The notes beneath the pieces are model-generated. The model saw only the letters and a program-made list of their open reading frames with translations, did not search any database and was not told where the DNA came from. From positions 106,747 through 170,746 of the forward strand of contig NZ_JAPFPY010000017.1 of assembly GCF_026240945.1 (NCBI RefSeq): a stretch of DNA of 64,000 nt. Direction: 5' to 3'. Below, in pieces: positions 49,152 to 56,278 of the stretch. Source of the stretch: Mycolicibacterium sp. J2. Its GTDB lineage: Bacteria > Actinomycetota > Actinomycetes > Mycobacteriales > Mycobacteriaceae. Each line of letters starts with the position of its first letter. Position 1 is the first letter of the stretch. The translations under genes were made by a program, and so were the position numbers.

Positions 49152-50464
49152 TGCGTGAATCCGCCACCTTCGACCGAAATATCATCGCCGACATCCAGCG
49201 AGCCGCGGAGACAGGCATCTACGACATCCGCGGCTGGGGCGCCAAACGGCCCCTGCCGCATTTCGACGACCTGCTGTTCCTCGGCGCGTCGATGTCGCGC
49301 TATCCGCTGGAAGGGTACCGGGAGCGCTGCGGCACCGATGTGGTGCTCGGCGGACGGTACGCCAAACATCCTCTACACCTTGATATCCCGGTCACCATCG
49401 CGGGCATGAGTTTCGGCGCGCTGTCCGGCCCGGCGAAGGAGGCACTGGGGCGCGGCGCCAGCGAAGCCGGCACGTCGACCACCACCGGGGACGGCGGCAT
49501 GACGCCCGAAGAGCGCGGGCAGAGCAAACACCTGGTTTACCAATATCTTCCGTCGCGGTACGGGATGAATCCCGACGACCTGCGCAAGGCCGATGCCATC
49601 GAAGTGGTGCTGGGCCAAGGCGCCAAGCCCGGAGGTGGCGGAATGCTACTGGGGCAGAAGATCTCCCCGCGGGTGGCCGGGATGCGCACGCTGCCCGAGG
49701 GCATCGACCAGCGCTCGGCGTGCCGGCACCCGGATTGGACGGGACCGGACGACCTCACCATCAAGATCAACGAACTGCGGGAGATCACCGACTGGGAGAA
49801 GCCGATCTACGTGAAGGTCGGCGCGACCCGCACCTACTACGACGTCAAGCTGGCCGTGCACGCCGGCGCCGACGTGGTGGTGGTCGACGGCATGCAGGGC
49901 GGCACCGCCGCCACCCAGGAGGTGTTCATCGAGCACGTCGGCATTCCGACGCTGGCCGCCATCCCGCAGGCCGTGCAGGCCTTGCAGGAGCTCGGCGTGC
50001 ACAGAGGCGGGGCGCAATCCGGCGTTCAGTTGATCGTGTCCGGTGGCATCCGCAGCGGCGCCGATGTGGCCAAGGCCCTGGCCCTGGGGGCTGACGCGGT
50101 CGCGATAGGCACCGCGGCGCTGATCGCCCTCGGGGACAACCATCCGCGCTACGGCGCCGAGTACGAAAAGCTCGGCAGCGCAGCCGGTTTCTACGATGAT
50201 TTCCAGGACGGTCGCGACCCCGCCGGTATCACCACGCAGGATCCGGAGCTGGCCGCGCGGTTCGATCCGGTCGAAGGTGGCCGGCGGCTGGCCAACTATC
50301 TGCGGGTGCTGACCATGGAGGCCCAGACCATCGCCCGAGCCTGCGGCAAGGCGCACGTCACGCACCTGGAGCCGGAGGACCTGGTCGCGATCACCATCGA
50401 GGCGGCCGCCATGGCGCGGGTCCCGCTGGCCGGTACGAATTGGATCCCGGGCCATGGACACTAG
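49151..50464 (+). CDS. FMN-binding glutamate synthase subunit (GltB-C/MgsC-like)
   Basis: A 437-residue TIM-barrel synthase domain. PVTIAGMSFGALSGPAKEALG, TSTTTGDGGMTPEER, QGAKPGGGGMLLGQKIS, IYVKVGATRTYYDVKLA and VVVVDGMQGGTAAT are the FMN and 2-oxoglutarate sites. It ends with RACGKAHVTHLEPEDLVAIT. In glutamate synthases three cysteines (C-x5-C-x4-C, just before P-V-G-V-A-T-Q) hold a [3Fe-4S] cluster; here the equivalents are A345, F351 and D356 before PAGITTQ, so no such cluster can form. It should condense 2-oxoglutarate with ammonia or methylamine. It overlaps the FAD oxidoreductase gene by 11 bp. Confidence 0.88.
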   Translation: MRESATFDRNIIADIQRAAETGIYDIRGWGAKRPLPHFDDLLFLGASMSRYPLEGYRERCGTDVVLGGRYAKHPLHLDIPVTIAGMSFGALSGPAKEALGRGASEAGTSTTTGDGGMTPEERGQSKHLVYQYLPSRYGMNPDDLRKADAIEVVLGQGAKPGGGGMLLGQKISPRVAGMRTLPEGIDQRSACRHPDWTGPDDLTIKINELREITDWEKPIYVKVGATRTYYDVKLAVHAGADVVVVDGMQGGTAATQEVFIEHVGIPTLAAIPQAVQALQELGVHRGGAQSGVQLIVSGGIRSGADVAKALALGADAVAIGTAALIALGDNHPRYGAEYEKLGSAAGFYDDFQDGRDPAGITTQDPELAARFDPVEGGRRLANYLRVLTMEAQTIARACGKAHVTHLEPEDLVAITIEAAAMARVPLAGTNWIPGHGH

Positions 50465-51641
50465 CGCCGATATCGTCATCGTCGGCGGCGGTCTGGAGGG
50501 CGCCGCCGCGGCGTGGGCATTGAGTGAACGGGGTGCCGGCGACATTCTGGTCCTCGAGCGCAACACCGTCGGATCCGGGATGACGGGTAAGTCCAGCGGC
50601 ATCGTGCGCTGCCACTACGGGGTCAGCTCACTGGCGGCGATGGCGGCGGTGGGACTGGAGGTATTCGAGAAGGCGCAGGAGATCTTCGGGACCGATATCG
50701 GTTTCCGGCAAACCGGTTACGTCGTCGGCGTCGGCGAACCCAATGTCGAGAACCTGCGGAAAAGCTTGGCCGCGCAGCGCGCCGTGGGGGTGCAGACCGA
50801 GGAGATCGACCGCTCCGACGTCGCCGCACTATGGCCATGGGCCGACCTGGAGCCGTTCGCCGCATTCGGCTGGGAACCCCGCGGCGGGTACGGCGACGCT
50901 TACCAGACCGCACAGGCGTTTTCGGTTGCGGCACGGGCCGTCGGCGTCCGGGTTCGGCAGGGCGCCACCGTCACCGACCTGCTTGTGGACGGTGAGCGCG
51001 TCAACGGGGTACGGCTGGCCGACGGCACCACCGTGGCGGCCGGCACGGTCATCGTCGCGACCGGGGTGTGGACCCGCCCGTTCCTGGCCCGCTACGGCGT
51101 CGACGTGCCGATCGAGGTGGTGCGCGAGCAGATCGTCACCATCGCCCCCGGCGTGGACATCGGCAAGGTACCGGTGTTCTCCGACCTGGTGTCGTTGCAG
51201 TACGTGCGTCCCGAGCTGGGAGGCGAAATCCTGTTCGGCAACAGCGATCTGGCTCACGGCGAAACGGCGGATCCCGACAACTACCTGAACCGGGCAACAG
51301 ATGCGTTCGTCGACGTCACCGTCGACAAGGTGGGCACCCGGTTTCCCGGGTTCCCCGACGCCGCGATCACCGGCAGTTACGCCGGGTGTTATGACGTCAC
51401 CCCGGACTGGAATCCGGTGATCTCCACGACCGGGATCGACGGCCTCATCGTGGCGGCGGGGTTCAGCGGACACGGGTTCAAGATCGCGCCCGCGGTCGGC
51501 CGACTGGTCGCGGATCTGGTGATGGACGGGCGCAGCGCCGACCCGCGCATCCCGGAATCCGATTTCCGGTTGTCCCGGTTCGCCGAGCAAGATCTTCTCA
51601 AGAGCCCGTATCCGTACGTCGGCGCGGGCGAGATGCGCTAG
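50454..51641 (+). CDS. FAD-dependent amine oxidoreductase (DAO / sarcosine oxidase beta type)
   Basis: A 395-residue D-amino-acid-oxidase-fold flavoprotein. VIVGGGLEGAAAAWALSERG (8-27) binds FAD, GIVRCHYG near 46-53 matches sarcosine/dimethylglycine dehydrogenases, and GIDGLIVAAGFSGHGFKIAPAVGRLVADL is the C-terminal FAD block. It should oxidise a secondary or tertiary amine such as N-methylglutamate or sarcosine. In methylotrophs N-methylglutamate dehydrogenase has such a subunit together with partner subunits, which are not seen here. Overlap with the FMN-subunit gene implies joint translation. Confidence 0.88.
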   Translation: MDTSADIVIVGGGLEGAAAAWALSERGAGDILVLERNTVGSGMTGKSSGIVRCHYGVSSLAAMAAVGLEVFEKAQEIFGTDIGFRQTGYVVGVGEPNVENLRKSLAAQRAVGVQTEEIDRSDVAALWPWADLEPFAAFGWEPRGGYGDAYQTAQAFSVAARAVGVRVRQGATVTDLLVDGERVNGVRLADGTTVAAGTVIVATGVWTRPFLARYGVDVPIEVVREQIVTIAPGVDIGKVPVFSDLVSLQYVRPELGGEILFGNSDLAHGETADPDNYLNRATDAFVDVTVDKVGTRFPGFPDAAITGSYAGCYDVTPDWNPVISTTGIDGLIVAAGFSGHGFKIAPAVGRLVADLVMDGRSADPRIPESDFRLSRFAEQDLLKSPYPYVGAGEMR

Positions 51642-51659
51642 AGGGGAGCGAGTCGACAC

Positions 51660-52304
51660 ATGAGCGACGTCCCGCTGCTTCGGAACTCCGGCACCGCCCG
51701 CGACCGGGACCCCCAGGTATCGTCCGACGAGCTGGAGTTCGAGGCGGCGATCGGCCGCAACGTGCGCCAGTTGCGGTTGGCCCAAGGGCTGACCGTGGCA
51801 GAGATGGCCACCCGGGTCGGGATCTCCAAGGCGATGCTGTCCAAGATCGAGAACGCCCAGACGTCCTGCAGCCTGTCCACCCTGGCGCTGCTGGCCAAGG
51901 GTCTCGACGTGCCGGTGACCAGCCTGTTCCGCGGTGCCGACGTGGAGCGGCCCGCGGCGTTCGTGCAGGCCGGCACCGGCGCGCGGATTGTGCGCAACGG
52001 CAGCAAGGAGGGTCACGAGTACCAGCTGCTCAGCTCGTTGCGGGGTGAGCACAAGCGACTGGAATGCCTGCACGTGACGCTCAGCGAGAAGAGCCGGACC
52101 TATCCCCTGTTCCAGCATCCGGGTACCGAGTTCATCTTCATGCTCGAGGGCGTCATGGACTACAGCCACAGCCGCTCGGTGTACCGGCTGCACCCGGGCG
52201 ATTCGTTGCAGATGGACGGGGAAGGGGCGCACGGGCCGGTTGATCTGGTGGAGCTGCCCATCCGATTCCTGTCGGTCATCGCATTCCCGGATGTTCAGGT
52301 CTGA
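51660..52304 (+). CDS. XRE-cupin transcriptional regulator
   Basis: A 214-residue regulator with an XRE helix-turn-helix (about 30-85: GRNVRQLRLAQGLTVAEMATRVGISKAMLSKIENAQTS) and a C-terminal cupin domain (about 125-205: FQHPGTEFIFMLEGVMDY, HPGDSLQMDGEGAHGP). The cupin probably binds the small molecule metabolised by the operon. It is 18 bp downstream of the oxidoreductase gene and closes the operon, so it is likely to regulate it. GGGAGCGAG lies upstream of the ATG. Confidence 0.9.
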   Translation: MSDVPLLRNSGTARDRDPQVSSDELEFEAAIGRNVRQLRLAQGLTVAEMATRVGISKAMLSKIENAQTSCSLSTLALLAKGLDVPVTSLFRGADVERPAAFVQAGTGARIVRNGSKEGHEYQLLSSLRGEHKRLECLHVTLSEKSRTYPLFQHPGTEFIFMLEGVMDYSHSRSVYRLHPGDSLQMDGEGAHGPVDLVELPIRFLSVIAFPDVQV

Positions 52305-52305
52305 A

Positions 52306-52449
52306 TCACCGAGTGGCTTGGGCGACGGAGGACGTGGTGGTCTCCAGGTCTGCGACCCCGCCGGCGGCGCCGACCAGACCGAGGGCGGCGGCGCCGAGAA
52401 CGCCGGCGGACAGAATCGAGGCGCTGATCGCCTTGATGACGGTGGTCAT
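52306..52449 (-). CDS. small exported peptide (47 aa)
   Basis: The frame begins at ATG 52449 behind AAAGGA with good spacing. It encodes a basic start (MTTVIKA), an uncharged Ala/Gly/Leu/Val helix (about 8-30) and a short polar end (ADLETTTSSVAQATR). This is a complete signal-peptide-like protein whose mature part would be only about 15 residues, or a small membrane peptide. It is convergent with the XRE-cupin gene, one base away. No homologue with known function comes to mind. Confidence 0.65.
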   Translation of the reverse strand: MTTVIKAISASILSAGVLGAAALGLVGAAGGVADLETTTSSVAQATR

Positions 52450-52569
52450 ATCGAGTTCCTTTGTCTGCGTGTGGTGTTCACACAGACACTGCCCCGATGA
52501 CGGGCCGCGGTCTGTCGGGCGACCGGCGGATGGGCCGGATGAATCCGGTGTCCCCCGATCAGGGGAGGA

Positions 52570-53538
52570 TCAGCCGAAAACCTTGGCCGCGGCCGCGGCG
52601 ATACCGGTCACGGTGCCACACCGCGCCGGGGTGCTCTCGACCGTCACGGCCGGCCGGATCACCACGTCGGCGGGTTGCAGGTAGTCGCCGCCGAGCAGCT
52701 TGCGGCGCATCGCGGGGCCGAGGAAGACGGTCGCCGCGCACAGTTGGGTGTCGACGAATGCGACCACGCCGTCGCGGCTCTGCCGCAGCCTCTTGTCAGT
52801 CTCCGGTTCGAACAACTGAGGTTGCAGGGTGACCCGGATGGCGGTGCCGTCGACGAGGGTCAGTGCGCACATGTGCGGCCGTGACGCGCCGATATCCCAC
52901 TGCGCCGTGCCGAGCACCGGCACGATCTCGCAGGGGTCCCGTTCGGCCAACCGGACCGGGTAGACGCCGACGGCGTCCCGGATCGGGGGCCGATCCGCGG
53001 CCGGTAACGGGCCCGTCGAGCGGCCCACGGTATCGGCGAAATCGCACGGTTGGTCGGTGATGGGGGTGATCCGGAGCACCGGCTGCACGGGTCCGGGCAG
53101 CGCCGGGGCGCCGGGCATCCGGGACAGCAGCAGCGGTGCCACGTACTGGCACGCCTCGTGGTCGAGGGTGCCCAGTTCCACCGAGACGCCGAGATAGCGC
53201 CGGGCGGTGGCACCGGCCAGCTTGATATCGACATCGCATTCGTCGAACGCGAACATGGTTCCGACGGCACCGATTTCACCGATCTTCGCCAGCGACTCGC
53301 GGCTGAGCAGGCCGCAAGGGTCCACCCGGCGCAACGCCCGCAGATAGGCCAATCGGTTGTGCTCGGCAGGGCTGACGGGATGTCCGTAGGTGGGCACCGC
53401 ACCGGCGAAGAAGAAGCCGGGATCGGGACCGGCGGCAAGGGGCGCCGGGTCGACGACCCGGGCACATCCGGCGAGGCCGAGTGCCGTCACCAGAAACAGG
53501 ACCAGCACTGACCGCGGGGAGCGGGGTTTTGGCGCCAC
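52570..53538 (-). CDS. putative lipoprotein with DUF3558-like cysteines
   Basis: A 322-residue exported protein with a basic N-terminus, a hydrophobic helix and the lipobox LAGC (Cys25). The mature part has paired blocks containing DPCGLLSRESLAKIG and later RDPCEIVPVLGT, each with later cysteines, suggesting two copies of a DUF3558-like domain in tandem. The GTG at 53538 is the only start that leaves a normal signal peptide. The gene is divergent from leuA, and its start codon overlaps the putative leuA promoter region. The function is unknown. Confidence 0.83.
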   Translation of the reverse strand: MAPKPRSPRSVLVLFLVTALGLAGCARVVDPAPLAAGPDPGFFFAGAVPTYGHPVSPAEHNRLAYLRALRRVDPCGLLSRESLAKIGEIGAVGTMFAFDECDVDIKLAGATARRYLGVSVELGTLDHEACQYVAPLLLSRMPGAPALPGPVQPVLRITPITDQPCDFADTVGRSTGPLPAADRPPIRDAVGVYPVRLAERDPCEIVPVLGTAQWDIGASRPHMCALTLVDGTAIRVTLQPQLFEPETDKRLRQSRDGVVAFVDTQLCAATVFLGPAMRRKLLGGDYLQPADVVIRPAVTVESTPARCGTVTGIAAAAAKVFG

Positions 53539-53556
53539 AGCTATGCGGAGTACAGT
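53529..53556 (+). promoter_or_regulatory. probable leuA promoter (leaderless leader peptide)
   Basis: TTGGCG (53529-53534) and TACAGT (53551-53556) are spaced by 16 bp. Seven bases after the -10 comes GTG 53564, the in-frame start of the leucine leader peptide, so transcription would begin at the start codon itself, a common arrangement in mycobacteria. Confidence 0.5.
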
Positions 53557-53563
53557 AACCCAC

Positions 53564-53605
53564 GTGCAGCGGGTGCTCCTTCTCGGACGCCGCGACGGGG
53601 TCTGA
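53564..53605 (+). CDS. leuA leader peptide with three consecutive leucine codons
   Basis: From GTG 53564 the frame reads MQRVLLLGRRDGV and stops at 53603-53605; an ATG at 53543 would add seven residues. The codons CTC CTT CTC give three leucines in a row, CTT being rare in this genome. The stop falls inside the downstream hairpin region, about 90 bp before leuA. Ribosome stalling at these codons when leucyl-tRNA is scarce would control leuA by attenuation, as described for actinobacterial leuA genes. Confidence 0.75.
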   Translation: MQRVLLLGRRDGV

Positions 53606-53633
53606 CCAGACCGGCAACCCGTCGCGGGCCTTT
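53591..53633 (+). terminator. leuA attenuator hairpin
   Basis: CGCGACGGG (53591-53599) pairs with CCCGTCGCG (53618-53626) and is followed by GGCCTTT. Nested in it, GGTCT/AGACC (53599-53612) can form a smaller stem that overlaps the leader stop codon. The two foldings are mutually constrained by a ribosome on the leader, the basis of attenuation. Confidence 0.6.
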
Positions 53634-53693
53634 CGCGATGCGCCGGTCTGAAATCCACGGGATCGATTCCCTGAGACTCCGGAGCAAACCACT

Positions 53694-55490
53694 ATGAACA
53701 GCCCAGACGCCTATACGTCCGCCCGCACCATCACCACACCGGCCGGCCCCCGCCGCGAAGGCCAGCCAGCCTGGAACACCCAGCGCGCCTCCTCGATGCC
53801 CGTCAGCCGGTACCGATCCTTCGCCGAAGAGGTGGAGCCCATCACGCTGCCCGACCGCACCTGGCCGGACACGGTGGTCACCCACGCCCCCGGCTGGTGC
53901 GCGGTGGACCTGCGCGACGGTAACCAGGCACTGATCGACCCGATGAGCCCGGCCCGTAAGCGCCGGATGTTCGACCTGCTGGTACGGATGGGTTACAAGG
54001 AGATCGAGGTCGGCTTCCCGTCCGCCAGCCAGACCGACTACGACTTCGTCCGCGAGATCATCGAGCAGGGTGCCATTCCGGACGACGTCACCATCCAGGT
54101 GCTGACCCAGTGCCGGCCCGAACTGATCGAGAAGACGTTCGCGGCCTGTGCGGGTGCCCCACAGGCGATCGTGCACTTCTACAACTCGACGTCGATCCTG
54201 CAGCGGCGGGTGGTGTTCCGCGCCGACCGGGCCGCGGTCAAGAAGATCGCCACCGACGGCGCCCGGATGTGCGTCGAGGAGGCCAAGAAGTACCCCGAGA
54301 CGAAGTGGCGTTTCGAGTACTCGCCGGAGTCCTACACCGGTACCGAACTGGAGTACGCCGTCGAGGTGTGCAACGCGGTGGCCGAGATCGTCGCGCCCAC
54401 CCCCGACCGGCCGTTGATCGTCAACCTGCCCGCCACCGTCGAAATGGCCACGCCCAACGTGTACGCGGACTCGATCGAGTGGATGAACAGGCACCTGTCG
54501 CCGCGGGACTCCATCATCTTGAGCCTGCATCCGCACAACGATCGCGGAACCGGTGTCGCCGCCGCCGAATTGGGTTACCAGGCCGGAGCGGACCGAATCG
54601 AGGGCTGCCTGTTCGGCAACGGCGAACGCACCGGCAACGTGTGTCTGGTGACGCTGGGCCTGAACCTGTTCTCTCGGGGCGTGGACCCGCAGATCGACTT
54701 CTCCAATATCGACGAGATCCGGCGCACCGTCGAGTACTGCAACCAGCTGCCCGTGCACGAGCGGCATCCCTACGGGGGCGATCTGGTGTACACCGCGTTC
54801 TCGGGGAGCCACCAGGACGCCATCAACAAGGGCCTGGACGCGATGAAGGTGTCGGCCGACGAGCAGGACGCCGATGTCGACGACATCCTGTGGCAGGTGC
54901 CGTACCTGCCGATCGATCCCAAGGACGTCGGCCGCACCTATGAGGCCGTCATCCGGGTGAACTCGCAGTCCGGTAAGGGCGGGGTCGCCTACATCATGAA
55001 GGCCGACCACGGACTGGTGCTGCCGCGTCGGTTGCAGATCGAGTTCTCCAAGGCCATCCAGGAGATCACCGATGGTGAAGGCGGCGAGGTGTCGCCGAAG
55101 GCCATCTGGGAGGTGTTCGCCGAGGAGTACCTGGCGCCGATCACCCCACTGGAGCGGATCCGGCAGAAGGTAGAGGCCGCCGAGGTGGACGGCGGTACCG
55201 ACAAGATCACCGCGGTGGTGAAGGTCGACGGGGTGGAACGGGAAATCGTCGGCGCCGGCAACGGGCCGCTGGCCGCCTTCTGCGACGCCCTGGGGGCCAT
55301 CGGGTACGACGTCAACGTGCTGGATTACTCCGAGCACGCCATGTCCGCCGGTGAGGAGGCTCAGGCCGCCGCCTACGTGGAGGCCTCGATCGGCGGCACG
55401 ACGGTGTGGGGCGTGGGTATCGCGACCTCGATCACCACGGCGTCCTTGCGCGCGGTGGTGTCGGCGGTGAACCGCGCCGCGCGCGGCTGA
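53694..55490 (+). CDS. leuA: 2-isopropylmalate synthase
   Basis: A 598-residue enzyme catalysing the first step of leucine synthesis from 2-ketoisovalerate and acetyl-CoA. The catalytic barrel contains CAVDLRDGNQALIDPM (about 69-84), EVGFPSASQTDYDF and SLHPHNDRGTGVAAAELGYQAGADRIEGCLFGNGERTGN with the metal histidines. A C-terminal LeuA dimer domain (YDVNVLDYSEHAMSAGEEAQAAAYVEASIG) binds leucine for feedback. The 57-bp tandem repeats seen in some M. tuberculosis LeuA are absent. A GGAG lies before the ATG. Expression is probably controlled by the upstream leader. Confidence 0.97.
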   Translation: MNSPDAYTSARTITTPAGPRREGQPAWNTQRASSMPVSRYRSFAEEVEPITLPDRTWPDTVVTHAPGWCAVDLRDGNQALIDPMSPARKRRMFDLLVRMGYKEIEVGFPSASQTDYDFVREIIEQGAIPDDVTIQVLTQCRPELIEKTFAACAGAPQAIVHFYNSTSILQRRVVFRADRAAVKKIATDGARMCVEEAKKYPETKWRFEYSPESYTGTELEYAVEVCNAVAEIVAPTPDRPLIVNLPATVEMATPNVYADSIEWMNRHLSPRDSIILSLHPHNDRGTGVAAAELGYQAGADRIEGCLFGNGERTGNVCLVTLGLNLFSRGVDPQIDFSNIDEIRRTVEYCNQLPVHERHPYGGDLVYTAFSGSHQDAINKGLDAMKVSADEQDADVDDILWQVPYLPIDPKDVGRTYEAVIRVNSQSGKGGVAYIMKADHGLVLPRRLQIEFSKAIQEITDGEGGEVSPKAIWEVFAEEYLAPITPLERIRQKVEAAEVDGGTDKITAVVKVDGVEREIVGAGNGPLAAFCDALGAIGYDVNVLDYSEHAMSAGEEAQAAAYVEASIGGTTVWGVGIATSITTASLRAVVSAVNRAARG

Positions 55491-55504
55491 GTCGAGCGCG
55501 GCGG

Positions 55505-56122
55505 TCAGGCCGGGCGGGCCGAGGCGACCAGCATCGCCAGGCCCCGCTCGAACGCCCGGGTCGCCATCGGATCCTCGGATTCGTTCTTCAGTGTTGCGTA
55601 CGCGGCGGTGAAGCGCGGGAAGCGGTCCTCCTGCCCGGTCGGGTCGAACATCACGCTCGGCCCGGACATGTCCAGCACGCTGCCCAGGATGAACGACTCG
55701 AAAGCCGTCAGGAGCGGCAGCACCTCGGATCTCGGCCACCCAGCGGCTTCGGCGGCAACCACGAAATCCTCGTAACCCGCGAGCAGCACCGGCGCGGACG
55801 CCCTGGTGGTCATGAGTAGCGGCACCGCCCGGGGATGGTTCGAGAAGGCGAGCCGGTACGACCTGGCCCACGCGGTCAGGCCTTGCTCCCATGGCAGTTC
55901 GCGCAACGGCGCGGAATCGATTTTCGCCGACACCAGGGCGCGGACGTCCTCGACCATTGCCGCCCGGTCGGGAACGTGGTTGTAGAGCGAGGTCGGATTG
56001 ACGTTCAGCTTCTGGGCAACCCGCCGCATGCTGGCCCCGTCGGCACCGTACCGATCCACCAGGGCCAGTGCGGTGCGGGCGATCAGGTCACGGCTGAGGA
56101 TGGGCCGGGGTGGTCGGGCGAT
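55505..56122 (-). CDS. TetR-family regulator, possibly with an ATC start
   Basis: A TetR protein of about 205 residues. The HTH reads LSRDLIARTALALVDRYGADGASMRRVAQKLNVNPTSLYNHV, followed by a ligand domain. The first conventional start in frame (GTG 56059) would delete helix 1 of the HTH. The only start that keeps it and has a ribosome site is ATC at 56122, six bases after AGAGGAG. Either a rare ATC start is used or a start codon has been altered. It is divergent from the amidase gene, with 156 bp between, and probably represses it. Confidence 0.8.
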   Translation of the reverse strand: MARPPRPILSRDLIARTALALVDRYGADGASMRRVAQKLNVNPTSLYNHVPDRAAMVEDVRALVSAKIDSAPLRELPWEQGLTAWARSYRLAFSNHPRAVPLLMTTRASAPVLLAGYEDFVVAAEAAGWPRSEVLPLLTAFESFILGSVLDMSGPSVMFDPTGQEDRFPRFTAAYATLKNESEDPMATRAFERGLAMLVASARPA

Positions 56123-56278
56123 GACCGTCTCCTCTCGAATGTGACTCAGCGTACAACCGGCGTTGCGAGCGTCCGGTGCAGCGGAACACGTGCGGACCTT
56201 AAACCGACAGTGTATGTTTTAGCCCGGTGACGGACGGAGCGGCACACCGCTCCCCAACGAACGAAACCGAGGCGCGTC

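Noticed and set aside
53694..55490. tandem 57-bp repeats in leuA
   Set aside because: These are known in some M. tuberculosis strains, but no such repeat is present in this leuA.
53541..55892. 783-codon minus-strand frame opposite leuA
   Set aside because: It is fully antisense to leuA and to the start of the TetR gene; the His/Asp/Arg/Val-rich composition is typical of shadow frames.
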